Source: an uncultured Nitrospiraceae bacterium (GTDB lineage: Bacteria > Nitrospirota > Thermodesulfovibrionia > Thermodesulfovibrionales > SM23-35). Taken from it: a DNA stretch of 44,506 nt. The DNA lies in assembly GCA_937138415.1 (NCBI GenBank), contig CAKZPA010000039.1, positions 1 through 44,506 on the forward strand, given 5' to 3'. Below are positions 6,073 to 13,669 of the stretch, in pieces. How positions within the stretch are numbered: the stretch's first letter is position 1; each line of letters starts with the position of its first letter. A program made the position numbers and the translations under genes. Under the pieces are notes generated by a model that saw only the letters and a list, made by a program, of their open reading frames with translations, did not search any database and was not told where the DNA came from.

Positions 6073-6579
6073 TCACGAATCTTGCGCGGTGCTCAACCTT
6101 CGCTTCGTCCACTCGACGAGTCCGCCGGCACGGATGAGATCCTGCATAAACGGGGGAATAGGGTTGGCCCGGTAGTTATCACCAGTGGTCAGATTCCTGA
6201 TCTCGCCGAGATCAGCATCGATTTCGACGACATCGTGTTCCCGTATCCTTTCCGAAGCTTCCGCCGACTCAAAAATCGGCAGGCCGATGTTGAAGGCATT
6301 CCGGTAAAAAATGCGCGCGAAGCTTTTCGCAATGACTGCCCGAATCCCCGCGGCCTTTATCGCGATAGGGGCGTGCTCGCGCGACGAGCCGCACCCAAAA
6401 TTTTTCCCCGCGACGAGGATATCGCCAGCTCTCACTTTCTGCGGAAACTCCCTATCGGCATCCTCCATAACGTGCTTCGCCAGCTCGACGGGATCCGACG
6501 TATTCAGATACCGCGCCGGGATGATCGCATCGGTATCGATATCGTTACCGAATTTCCACACCTTCCCTTTGATGAGCAT
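6073..6579 (-). CDS. leuD: 3-isopropylmalate dehydratase, small subunit
   Basis: This 168-residue protein begins MLIKGKVWKFGNDIDTDAII, the swivel domain of the aconitase superfamily in the short type 2 form. It carries the conserved AGKNFGCGSSREHAPIAIK loop that contacts the substrate, and YRNAFNIGLPI. With the large subunit LeuC it isomerises 2- to 3-isopropylmalate. LeuC holds the Fe-S cluster and is not in this window. GAGGAG lies 12 nt before the ATG, and leuB follows after 25 nt. Homoaconitase-type paralogues are the alternative, but the adjacent leuB favours leucine. A promoter candidate lies at 6617-6646. Confidence 0.92.
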   Translation of the reverse strand: MLIKGKVWKFGNDIDTDAIIPARYLNTSDPVELAKHVMEDADREFPQKVRAGDILVAGKNFGCGSSREHAPIAIKAAGIRAVIAKSFARIFYRNAFNIGLPIFESAEASERIREHDVVEIDADLGEIRNLTTGDNYRANPIPPFMQDLIRAGGLVEWTKRRLSTAQDS

Positions 6580-6616
6580 GATTTTCGGTTTCTCCTCTGC
6601 AAAAAAGCTGAAGCGT

Positions 6617-6646
6617 ATTATAGGAGATTCTCTCTTTTCTCTACAA
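6617..6646 (-). promoter_or_regulatory. Promoter of leuD-leuB
   Basis: On the minus strand a perfect -10 TATAAT (6617-6622) has a weak -35 TTGTAG (6641-6646) with an 18-nt spacer. The start would be near 6610, giving a ~30-nt leader before leuD. I see no leucine leader peptide or T-box in this short leader. Confidence 0.55.
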
Positions 6647-6794
6647 GGGCAGCGCTATGAGAGTCACACACACGTGGGTTTTTCTTCATGATCAATCACC
6701 TGTAACGATAGGTGAAAGCCTGTTTCCCGCAGCATGAGAGGCGGAAAATCCTCTCCGCATGCGACATCCGGTGATAACACGCTCGCATTTTTGA

Positions 6795-6806
6795 TACAGT
6801 AAGTGC
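6795..6806 (+). promoter_or_regulatory. -10 element placing the rtcA transcript start at its ATG
   Basis: TACAGT (6795-6800) is followed by exactly 6 nt and then the ATG of rtcA at 6807. No Shine-Dalgarno sequence precedes the ATG. The -35 region is weak. This spacing recurs upstream of several genes in the window. Confidence 0.4.
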
Positions 6807-7847
6807 ATGGTGGAAGTCGATGGCAGCTATAGGGAAGGCGGCGGCCAGATTCTCAGGACAGCGTTGAGCCTCTCATGCGTCCTGGGAAAACCGTTCAGAA
6901 TATTCAACATCCGCAGAGGACGCAAGAAACCGGGCCTCATGCCGCAACATCTGACGTGCGTTCGCGCCGCACAACTCATCTCCGGCGGTGAAGTTTTTGG
7001 CGACACCGTTGGATCGACCGAACTGACGTTTTCGCCCGGAAACGTGAGGAGCGGTCATTATCACTTCGACATCGGCACCGCCGGTTCCACCTCGCTCGTT
7101 CTCCAGACGATCCTCCCCGCGCTCATATTTTGCGATGAGGGCCAATCGAGGGTCGAACTGACCGGGGGTACCCACGTCCCCTTCAGCCCATCCTATCACT
7201 ACCTCGAACAGGTATTCGTCGCTTTCCTAAGGACTATCGGTATCGCAGTGAGCGTTTCCATTTCGTCCTACGGTTTCTATCCGAGAGGTGGGGGGAAAAT
7301 CGCGGCGAATGTATCCACGGCGAAGGCGATCGATGGTCTGCGCGCCGAGGAACGCGGAGAAATCAAGGGACTGACATTGACTTCCGGCGTCGGCAATCTC
7401 CCGCTCGCAATCGCACAGCGACAGATCGATGCAGCGCTCGCGTCGCTCGCGCCGATCCTAAAAGAACAGTCGCTCCTCGTCCGCAGTGAAGCGGTCGCCG
7501 TACCAGCGACCGGACAGGGAACATTTCTTTACGTGCACGCACATTCGTTACACTCTTTCGCCGGGTTCACCGCTCTGGGCGCGAAAGGGAAAAGAGCCGA
7601 GGCCGTGGGGCAAGAAGCTGCCCGGGAATTCCTCTCTTACTGCCGGACGGGAGCGGCACTCGACCCGCATCTCGCGGATCAGATCGTCCCCTACCTCGCA
7701 TTGAGTGGTAGACGCTCGCTGTACTCGACCGCATGCGTCACGGACCATCTGCTCACGAACCTATGGACGATAGAGCTGTTCCATCAATACACATACATCG
7801 TCGATGGAGACATTGGTAAGCCGGGAACAATTCACATCAATCCCTGA
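6807..7847 (+). CDS. rtcA: RNA 3'-terminal phosphate cyclase
   Basis: This 346-residue RtcA converts an RNA 3'-phosphate to a 2',3'-cyclic phosphate through an enzyme-AMP intermediate. It has VDGSYREGGGQILRTALSLS at the N-terminus, then GLMPQHLTCVRAAQ, DIGTAGSTSLVLQTILP and the internal domain after HYLEQVF. The catalytic histidine is His314 in VTDHLLTN, the position adenylated in E. coli RtcA (His309). Length fits the family (~340). No rtcB or rtcR neighbour is seen, so the usual RtcR-controlled operon is absent. The gene stands alone between leuD (divergent) and ybgC (convergent). The mRNA may be leaderless. RNA-end healing is the known role, and the in vivo substrate here is open. Confidence 0.95.
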   Translation: MVEVDGSYREGGGQILRTALSLSCVLGKPFRIFNIRRGRKKPGLMPQHLTCVRAAQLISGGEVFGDTVGSTELTFSPGNVRSGHYHFDIGTAGSTSLVLQTILPALIFCDEGQSRVELTGGTHVPFSPSYHYLEQVFVAFLRTIGIAVSVSISSYGFYPRGGGKIAANVSTAKAIDGLRAEERGEIKGLTLTSGVGNLPLAIAQRQIDAALASLAPILKEQSLLVRSEAVAVPATGQGTFLYVHAHSLHSFAGFTALGAKGKRAEAVGQEAAREFLSYCRTGAALDPHLADQIVPYLALSGRRSLYSTACVTDHLLTNLWTIELFHQYTYIVDGDIGKPGTIHINP

Positions 7848-7961
7848 AATCCAAAAGGTACGTGAAATGTAGGGAAACTGTTCTTCGCGGACGGTGCCAT
7901 CCATGGCGCTGCCATTGTAAAACAGCGAAGATCGAGCACATCGTGACGGCGGTCACAATTC

Positions 7962-8354
7962 TTACTGGCGTCTCAGCAAAGAAGAGACCGGCTCGGGCAG
8001 TCTCCTCGGTTTTCCGTTCGGATCGATGCACGCAAGTCGCACAGACGCTTCGACCAAAAGATCGTTGCTTCGCATGATCCGATGATCGAGGGTAATCGTC
8101 ACGTTCGTCAGCTCTTTCAGAATCGTCACGACGTCGAGGTGATCACCGAGGAGCGCCGGCTTCTTGTATCGGACGTCGACGTGGACGACCGCGAAGAGAT
8201 ACCCGTCCCGATGGTATTTCGCGACGTCAATGCCCTGTTCCGAGAGCAGTTCGGTCCTCGCCCGCTCCATATATCGCAAATAGTTGGCGTAGTAAACGAC
8301 GCCGGCCGCATCCGTATCTTCGTAGTAGACCCTGACCGAAAAGCGGTGTTCCAT
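7962..8354 (-). CDS. ybgC: YbgC-type acyl-CoA thioesterase (hotdog fold)
   Basis: Using the internal ATG at 8354 gives a 130-residue protein beginning MEHRFSVRVYYEDTDAAGVV. AGGAG lies 4 nt upstream, and this start avoids overlapping the upstream gene. The signature YEDTDAAGVVYYANYLRYME contains the catalytic Asp of the 4-hydroxybenzoyl-CoA thioesterase/YbgC hotdog family, and LLSEQGID and VRYKKPALLGD follow. YbgC hydrolyses acyl-CoA or acyl-ACP, and in many bacteria it is encoded with tol-pal. Here it is ~28 kb away from tolQ and instead follows an Smr gene by 7 nt, so they are probably cotranscribed. Confidence 0.9.
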   Translation of the reverse strand: MEHRFSVRVYYEDTDAAGVVYYANYLRYMERARTELLSEQGIDVAKYHRDGYLFAVVHVDVRYKKPALLGDHLDVVTILKELTNVTITLDHRIMRSNDLLVEASVRLACIDPNGKPRRLPEPVSSLLRRQ

Positions 8355-8361
8355 CTCGCTC

Positions 8362-8985
8362 CTATGTTGACTTGAGGACGACATAGGTCGCACCCAACCC
8401 GCCATCTCGTCGCCGGGCAGTCACGTACGCGAGCACCCATTTCCTGAAAGACCTGTGGAGAAACCGTTCGAGGGCTTTTTTGAGTACAGGCCCTCGCGGC
8501 GAACGCAATCCCCTCCCATGAATCACCTTCACGCACGAGTACCCTTTTTTCAGAGAGGACGAGAAGAAGTCCGAGAGCGCTGTCTCTGCTTCGTCCAGCG
8601 TCATCCCGTGGAGGTCGATCGAGTCCTGCACGGCGTAACTCCCCCCGTGCAGTCTGTCCAGAATGTCCTTTCTTACCCGAGGACCGGCCCATGCGATATA
8701 TTCGCCCGTATCCGTCAGCCTGATCTCTTCCTTCCCCTTGACGATGCGCGAGAGAATATCGAGCGCATCATCGTGACGGAGGGGAAATGACGGCACCTTA
8801 GATGTCCTTTGCGGGACGAGCCTCCTGAACTCCGGCAATTCCCTCACGTCCGACATTGCTTCGCGAAATAACTCTTCATCGGACTTGTCCTCGCTGACAG
8901 TCTTTTCTTTGAGAGGAAAGCGTTTCTTCTCGAGTTCGACTTTCAGCCTCTCGAAAGGCATATTCGCGAATTTCGAAGCCCTCAT
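8362..8985 (-). CDS. Smr-domain protein
   Basis: This 207-residue protein has a charged N-terminal half (FERLKVELEKKRFPLKEK...) and a C-terminal Smr domain from about residue 115. The domain carries the LDxHG-type motif (SIDLHGMTLDEAETALSDFF), the VIHGRGLRSPRGPVLKKAL loop and a terminal ATYVVLKS strand. Smr domains, as in MutS2, are endonuclease or RNA-cleaving modules. Stand-alone short forms (YdaL/SmrA/SmrB type) include SmrB, which cuts mRNA at collided ribosomes. The HGRG here matches the HGxG motif. A TATAAT (9000-9005, minus) lies 14 nt before the ATG, predicting a very short leader. ybgC follows closely. Confidence 0.88.
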   Translation of the reverse strand: MRASKFANMPFERLKVELEKKRFPLKEKTVSEDKSDEELFREAMSDVRELPEFRRLVPQRTSKVPSFPLRHDDALDILSRIVKGKEEIRLTDTGEYIAWAGPRVRKDILDRLHGGSYAVQDSIDLHGMTLDEAETALSDFFSSSLKKGYSCVKVIHGRGLRSPRGPVLKKALERFLHRSFRKWVLAYVTARRRDGGLGATYVVLKST

Positions 8986-9163
8986 CTTTTTCTCACAGTA
9001 TTATAATAAACCCCACGATACGAAACCCAAAATCGGTGAACCCGACCTTCGTTTCGAAAAAGCCTTTAGAGCACGGGATTCTTTCGATCAGCCGAGGCGA
9101 AAGCAATGCCCGAGTCCATTGGGGAAAAAGGAGTTGCCCGTTCGTCCATGCGACAGAGAGAAT

Positions 9164-10411
9164 ATGAAAACTGATATCGCCTCTTATGCCCAGGTGTTTC
9201 GGAGCAGGAAGATTGCCGTCATCGCGTTTCTCGGGTTCGCCTCGGGCCTTCCGCTTCCCCTCACGAGCGGCACTTTACAGGCTTGGTTGGCCCTTTCGGG
9301 AACCGATCTCCGCACAATCGGCTTATTCGGACTTGTCGGCCTTCCCTATACGCTGAAATTCCTCTGGTCACCCGTCATGGACCGGTTCGTGCCGCCATGG
9401 CTCGACAGACGCCGAGGATGGATTGTCATCACGCAATTCTTTCTCGTCGCAGGCATCGGCGCCATGGCATACAGCTCACCCGAAAAAGCGCCGTTCCTTA
9501 TTGCCGTGCTCGCGCTCCTTGTGGCGTTTACCTCCGCATCGCAGGACATCGTCATCGACGCGTACCGCACCGACGTACTGAACCCTCCCGAGCGCGGCCT
9601 CGGCGCCGCCGTCTTCGTGACAGGCTACCGTATCGCCGCGCTCGTTGCTGGCGCTGTCGCCCTCATCCTGTCGGATCATATCGGATGGAGGCATACATAT
9701 CTGTTTATGGCGGCGATCATGGGAATCGGCATCCTTTCGACTCTCGCGGGACCAAAGCCGCCGTCGCACGCCGATCATCCGACTTCGATGAAAGAAGCGG
9801 TCTGGGGACCATCGAAGGATTTTTTCTCGAGAGAGCGCGCAACGCTCCTCCTCGTGCTCGTCATCCTCTACAAACTCGGCGACGCGTACGCCGGCACCCT
9901 TACGACGGCCTTCCTCCTCACAGGCCCGGGGTTTTCTGCGAGCGAGGTGGGTACCATCAACAAGGGGATTGGATTCCTGTCGGTCATCGTCGGAGCATTG
10001 ACAGGCGGAACCCTGATGATCCGACTCGGCCTTTTTCGGTCGCTCTTGCTCTTCGGCATCCTCCAGGCGGTGTCGAACCTGTCGTTCGTGGCACTCGCCC
10101 TAACCGGTAAACACTACGGCATGTTCATCTTCGCGGTCGCGTTCGAAAACTTCACCGGTGGTATGGGAACGGCAGCGTTCGTCTCCCTCCTCATGTCGCT
10201 ATGCACCCATCGCTACACGGCAACGCAGTACGCCCTCCTGTCTTCGCTCGCGGCACTCGGACGCATCGTCATCTCTCCCACATCGGGATTCCTGGTCGAA
10301 GCTGTCGGGTGGGCGCCTTTCTTTTTCGCGACCTTCCTCATTGCGTTGCCTGGCTTGATTCTCCTCTGGACGCTGCGACACGCAATCACCGCCGCGAAGA
10401 GAGACGATTGA
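9164..10411 (+). CDS. ampG: AmpG-like muropeptide permease (MFS)
   Basis: This 415-residue integral membrane protein of the major facilitator superfamily begins MKTDIASYAQVFRSRKIAVI. The segment FLGFASGLPLPLTSGTLQAWL matches the AmpG N-terminus. LPYTLKFLWSPVMDRF, TSASQDIVIDAYRTDVL and the C-terminal GRIVISPTSGFLVEAVGW also fit. AmpG imports anhydromuropeptides from the periplasm in peptidoglycan recycling. About 12 hydrophobic segments are visible. The ATG at 9164 was chosen because the family alignment begins there; the upstream in-frame residues look non-coding. A DUF1460 gene converges with a 4-nt gap, and a NagA-like gene lies beyond it, which supports a recycling role. Related acetyl-CoA or sugar MFS transporters are the alternative. 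Confidence 0.88.
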   Translation: MKTDIASYAQVFRSRKIAVIAFLGFASGLPLPLTSGTLQAWLALSGTDLRTIGLFGLVGLPYTLKFLWSPVMDRFVPPWLDRRRGWIVITQFFLVAGIGAMAYSSPEKAPFLIAVLALLVAFTSASQDIVIDAYRTDVLNPPERGLGAAVFVTGYRIAALVAGAVALILSDHIGWRHTYLFMAAIMGIGILSTLAGPKPPSHADHPTSMKEAVWGPSKDFFSRERATLLLVLVILYKLGDAYAGTLTTAFLLTGPGFSASEVGTINKGIGFLSVIVGALTGGTLMIRLGLFRSLLLFGILQAVSNLSFVALALTGKHYGMFIFAVAFENFTGGMGTAAFVSLLMSLCTHRYTATQYALLSSLAALGRIVISPTSGFLVEAVGWAPFFFATFLIALPGLILLWTLRHAITAAKRDD

Positions 10412-10415
10412 CCTT

Positions 10416-11156
10416 TCAGCGCCTTTTTCGGGGTCTGAATACCAGGATGCCCGGTTTTGTGAGAACGTATTCTCTCAACTCCTCATCGACGACGCATTTG
10501 TAGATCGGCTGCGACGATGCGTGCCTGAGAAAGACGGCATTACCTTTTTTGACGACGATCCCGGTGTGGGAAACATCCAATGCGGGCTGATTCGAGTATA
10601 TGCCGATGTAGTCTCCCGACATCAGATTCGCGAGCGCGTCGCCGTCGATTCGGGCCGAGGGGATATAGCTGATCCGCCTCGCCACAGGATCGATTCCGGG
10701 CAAGAGCGCAGTCCCATCTTCACGCACATTCAGCACCTTCTCGAGCCTTTCTGTTCGCGTCCCGCCGATGTAATCCGTGACATCCTCGGTGATATCGTCG
10801 TTATATTCCTTCCAGTCCGTAAAAAAGTGATTTCGTCGCGCGTAATCGACGATCCCACCTCTATACCGCACTTTCCTCAGATGCCCGACAAAATCACTGA
10901 ACGAGGAGGAGAGGCGCATCGCCTCAAGGTATTCGATGAATGTCATACAATCGACCCGTTCGAGGTCGATGACGAGGACTTCCGATATCGCATGACTCCC
11001 TACGAGCGTGGACTCGGCGTAGGGGACGCCGACAAAATACTCGGAGAGGAACTGGATGCGCTCTCCTTCGTGCGGAATGCGGAACGCTTCGCTCAGTAGG
11101 CGGTCCCATTCCTGAAGGGTACGATGCCCGAGGTGCACTTTGCCCACATTGCTCAT
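10416..11156 (-). CDS. DUF1460 amidase-like protein (NlpC/P60-type fold)
   Basis: This 246-residue protein has the PF07313 core: FVGVPYAESTLVG, then the probable nucleophile Cys in ERVDCMTFIEYLEAM, then RYRGGIVDYARRNHFFTDW and SGDYIGIYSNQPALDVSHTG carrying the probable catalytic His. Family members are annotated as N-acetylmuramoyl-L-alanine amidase-like, and a papain-like fold has been described. No signal peptide is evident from MSNVGKVHLG, so it may act in the cytoplasm. It lies between ampG (tail to tail) and nagA (head to head, 29 nt apart). It has no Shine-Dalgarno sequence, and a TATTAT box lies exactly 6 nt before the ATG. A role in processing imported muropeptides is inferred from context. 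Confidence 0.85.
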   Translation of the reverse strand: MSNVGKVHLGHRTLQEWDRLLSEAFRIPHEGERIQFLSEYFVGVPYAESTLVGSHAISEVLVIDLERVDCMTFIEYLEAMRLSSSFSDFVGHLRKVRYRGGIVDYARRNHFFTDWKEYNDDITEDVTDYIGGTRTERLEKVLNVREDGTALLPGIDPVARRISYIPSARIDGDALANLMSGDYIGIYSNQPALDVSHTGIVVKKGNAVFLRHASSQPIYKCVVDEELREYVLTKPGILVFRPRKRR

Positions 11157-11168
11157 TTCTTTATAATA
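11157..11168. promoter_or_regulatory. Overlapping divergent -10 elements between the DUF1460 gene and nagA
   Basis: In a 29-nt divergent spacer, TATAAT on plus (11162-11167) overlaps TATTAT on minus (11163-11168). The minus box is 6 nt from the DUF1460 ATG. The plus box is 18 nt from the nagA ATG. RNA polymerase could not fill both sites at once, so the two genes may be expressed in competition. Confidence 0.4.
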
Positions 11169-11185
11169 ATGCGAGCCGTTATCAA

Positions 11186-12127
11186 ATGAACATTATCGAC
11201 ATCCATACCCACGGCATCGGGGGGTACGACACTCGGACCACCTCCGAAGAGGATATTCTCAGGATTGCCGAGACACACGGGAGTTTTGGCGTCTCTGAGA
11301 TCCTCCTGACGCTCTATCCCTCTCCCATCGCAGAAATGAGAGCGCAGATGGAAACAATCAGGAGAGCGATGGAGCGGCAGAAGTCGACAGGAACTCTCAA
11401 GGGGCGTAAAGTAAGGAACACCTCCCATACCGCGACAAACCGTCGCGCTCGCAAACAATCGTCTGCGATCCGAGCCGCGACGATTGCAGGCCTCTACCTC
11501 GAGGGGCCGTTCCTCAATCCATCGCAAGCGGGCGCACTCGACGCTGACGCCTTTCTCCCGCCATCCGAATACGCATTCATGAAGCTCGTCGACGGCTTCG
11601 AAGACATCATCAAAATCATGGCCATCGCACCGGAACTGCCCGGAGCGGTGGCCCTAATCAGAGAGGCCGTCGGCATGGGGATCGTCGTGAGCATGGGACA
11701 CTCCGATGCGACATTCGACGAAGCACAGCGAGGATTCCGTGCAGGGGCGATGGGCATCACCCATCTCTTCAACGCCATGCGCGGTATCCATCACCGTGAG
11801 CTGGGCATCGCGGGATTCGGGCTGATGAACAAACATGTCTATTGCGAAATCATAGCGGACCCTTATCACCTGCATGACCTGGCGATCGACCTCGTCTTGA
11901 GCGTCAAAACCCCGGACAAGATCATCCTCGTGTCCGACTCCGTGCGCGAAACGATCAGCGGTACCCGGCGTGGCGGCATAAGGGACGTGTACGGTACGCT
12001 TCGCGGCGGCAGCATGACGCTGACGGAATGCGCGAGAAGACTCCTGCGACGGGGATTCGATCCGGATATGATTACGAGATGCGTGACGGAAAATCCACGC
12101 ATGTACCTCGCTCATGGACGGCGCTAA
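11186..12127 (+). CDS. nagA: N-acetylglucosamine-6-phosphate deacetylase-like protein
   Basis: This 313-residue amidohydrolase begins MNIIDIHTHGIGGYDTRTTS. Metal and substrate motifs occur in order: DIHTHGIGGYD, GLYLEGPFLNPSQAGAL (metal Glu), VSMGHSDATFDEA, THLFNAMRGIHHRE and the catalytic Asp in ILVSDSVRE. NagA removes the acetyl group from GlcNAc-6-phosphate in amino-sugar and peptidoglycan recycling. At 313 residues it is shorter than typical NagA (~380). The usual N-terminal beta-sandwich strands before HTHG are missing, while the catalytic barrel is complete. About 20 basic residues (KGRKVRNTSHTATNRRARKQ, residues ~72-91) form an unusual insert. Divergent from the DUF1460 gene. No Shine-Dalgarno sequence is visible. 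Confidence 0.87.
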   Translation: MNIIDIHTHGIGGYDTRTTSEEDILRIAETHGSFGVSEILLTLYPSPIAEMRAQMETIRRAMERQKSTGTLKGRKVRNTSHTATNRRARKQSSAIRAATIAGLYLEGPFLNPSQAGALDADAFLPPSEYAFMKLVDGFEDIIKIMAIAPELPGAVALIREAVGMGIVVSMGHSDATFDEAQRGFRAGAMGITHLFNAMRGIHHRELGIAGFGLMNKHVYCEIIADPYHLHDLAIDLVLSVKTPDKIILVSDSVRETISGTRRGGIRDVYGTLRGGSMTLTECARRLLRRGFDPDMITRCVTENPRMYLAHGRR

Positions 12128-12170
12128 AAACTCCGTCATCCCTGTGCACCACGTTAACCCTGGGTTAGGG

Positions 12171-12176
12171 TATAAT
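12171..12176 (+). promoter_or_regulatory. -10 element of the nucleotide-sugar operon
   Basis: A perfect TATAAT in GGGTATAATGGGG lies 47 nt before the rmlA ATG. The -35 is not well conserved. It is the only good promoter-like signal upstream of the eight-gene operon. Confidence 0.45.
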
Positions 12177-12222
12177 GGGGAAAATGACGGCTGTTCGTTC
12201 ATAGCATGAAGGACGACATCTC

Positions 12223-13095
12223 ATGAAAGGCATTGTCCTCGCAGGAGGAAGCGGTACGCGCCTTTATCCCGTCACTCTTGGCGTCTGTAAACAGCTGCTC
12301 CCGATTTATGACAAGCCGATGATTTACTACCCCCTCTCGGTCCTCATGCTTGCGGGAATCCGCGACATCCTCATCATCTCCACCCCCCAGGATCTCCCTC
12401 GTTTCATGGCCATCTTCGATGACGGTTCCTCGCTCGGACTCCGCTTTTCCTACCGCGAGCAACAGCGCCCGCGTGGCATCGCAGAGGCATTTCTTATCGG
12501 CGAACAGTTCATCGGCGGTGATCCCGTCTGTCTCGTCCTCGGGGATAACATCTTCTATGGGCAAGGCCTCACGTCTCTGCTCACCAAAGCGAAGCGCGAC
12601 GTCGCAGAGCACGGCGGTGCGACGATATTCGGCTACCATGTGAACGACCCGGAACGGTACGGTGTCGTGGAGTTCGACGAAAAAGGATCGGTCGTCTCGG
12701 TGGAGGAAAAACCGCGGATACCCAAATCGAACTATGCGGTAACCGGCCTCTATTTTTACGACGCCGACGTCGTGGGGATCACACGGAACATAAGACCCTC
12801 CGGGAGAGGCGAACTCGAAATCACCGATGTGAACAGAGCATACTTGCACCGGAAAAGCTTGAGGGTCGAGCTGTTGGGGAGAGGATATGCGTGGCTCGAC
12901 ACCGGGACCCCGGACAGTCTTCTCGAAGCGGGAGAATTCATCGCAACGATCGAGAAGAGGCAGGCGCTCAAAATCGCATGCATCGAAGAGATCGCTTTCA
13001 AGTTGGGCTATATCGACGCAGAGCAGCTCTCGCGTCTCGCGCACAGGTACAATCACAACGACTATGGGAAATACCTCTTGCGCCTTCTGAGGTAA
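12223..13095 (+). CDS. rmlA: Glucose-1-phosphate thymidylyltransferase
   Basis: This 290-residue RmlA makes dTDP-glucose from dTTP and glucose-1-phosphate, the first step to dTDP-L-rhamnose. It has the nucleotidyltransferase signature [18 protein letters not shown], then [27 protein letters not shown] (metal Asp), [39 protein letters not shown] and [15 protein letters not shown]. Length matches the family. It heads an operon with rmlC 6 nt downstream. The ribosome-binding site is weak (AAGGA about 12 nt upstream of the ATG). Confidence 0.97.
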   Translation: MKGIVLAGGSGTRLYPVTLGVCKQLLPIYDKPMIYYPLSVLMLAGIRDILIISTPQDLPRFMAIFDDGSSLGLRFSYREQQRPRGIAEAFLIGEQFIGGDPVCLVLGDNIFYGQGLTSLLTKAKRDVAEHGGATIFGYHVNDPERYGVVEFDEKGSVVSVEEKPRIPKSNYAVTGLYFYDADVVGITRNIRPSGRGELEITDVNRAYLHRKSLRVELLGRGYAWLDTGTPDSLLEAGEFIATIEKRQALKIACIEEIAFKLGYIDAEQLSRLAHRYNHNDYGKYLLRLLR

Positions 13096-13101
13096 CCGTT
13101 C

Positions 13102-13660
13102 ATGCCATTTCACTTTCGGCGTCTCGACATACTGGATCTCCTTCTCATCGAACCCTTGAAGTTCGAGGATCGCAGAGGGTTCTCCATGGAGACGTATCGG
13201 CAATCTGATTTCGCAGCTCACGGCATTCGCGAACATTTCGTACAGGATAATTATGGCCTCTCGTTCCGTGGAGTTCTCCGGGGTCTCCACTACCGGCAAA
13301 AATCCTCACGCCCAGGGCAAGCTCGTTCTGTGTCTTATGGGACGAATTTTCGACGTCGCGGTCGACATCAGAGTCGGCTCGCCGACTTTCGCGCAATGGG
13401 TCGGCATCGACCTCTCGGACCAGAACAATCATATCCTCTATATCCCTCGAGGGTTCGCTCACGGTTACGTGGTCTTGAGCGATACCGCTCACGTTCTCTA
13501 CAAATGCACGAGCGAATACTCTCCCTCTCATGACCGTGGCATCCTCTGGAACGATCCCGATCTTCACATCCACTGGCCGGTATCCGATCCCGTGCTCTCC
13601 GAGAAAGATAGGGGGAACCCTCTATTGCGCGATGCGGACAACAATTTTGCCGCCGATTAG
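13102..13660 (+). pseudogene. rmlC: dTDP-4-dehydrorhamnose 3,5-epimerase, one-base frameshift
   Basis: The N-terminal frame reads MPFHFRRLDILDLLLIEPLK, then FEDRRGFSMETYRQSDF and FRGVLRGLHYRQ. The downstream frame continues HAQGKLVLCLMGRIFDVAVD, then IPRGFAHGYVVLSDTAHVLY and NDPDLHIHWP. These join in the A5 run 13298-13302; four As would give LHYRQNPHAQGKLV, the family consensus. Catalytic His (GLHYR) and Tyr (VLYKC) are both encoded. RmlC epimerises C3 and C5 of dTDP-4-dehydro-6-deoxyglucose. The rest of the operon is intact, so this may be a sequencing error, polymerase slippage or a switchable site. The repaired protein is ~185 residues, normal for the family. Confidence 0.85.
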
Positions 13661-13669
13661 CCCGACCTT

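Noticed and set aside
13298-13302. Programmed -1 ribosomal frameshift in rmlC
   Set aside because: The required shift is +1 across A5, and the run is not a typical -1 slippery heptamer; no downstream stimulatory hairpin was evident, so an indel is more likely.
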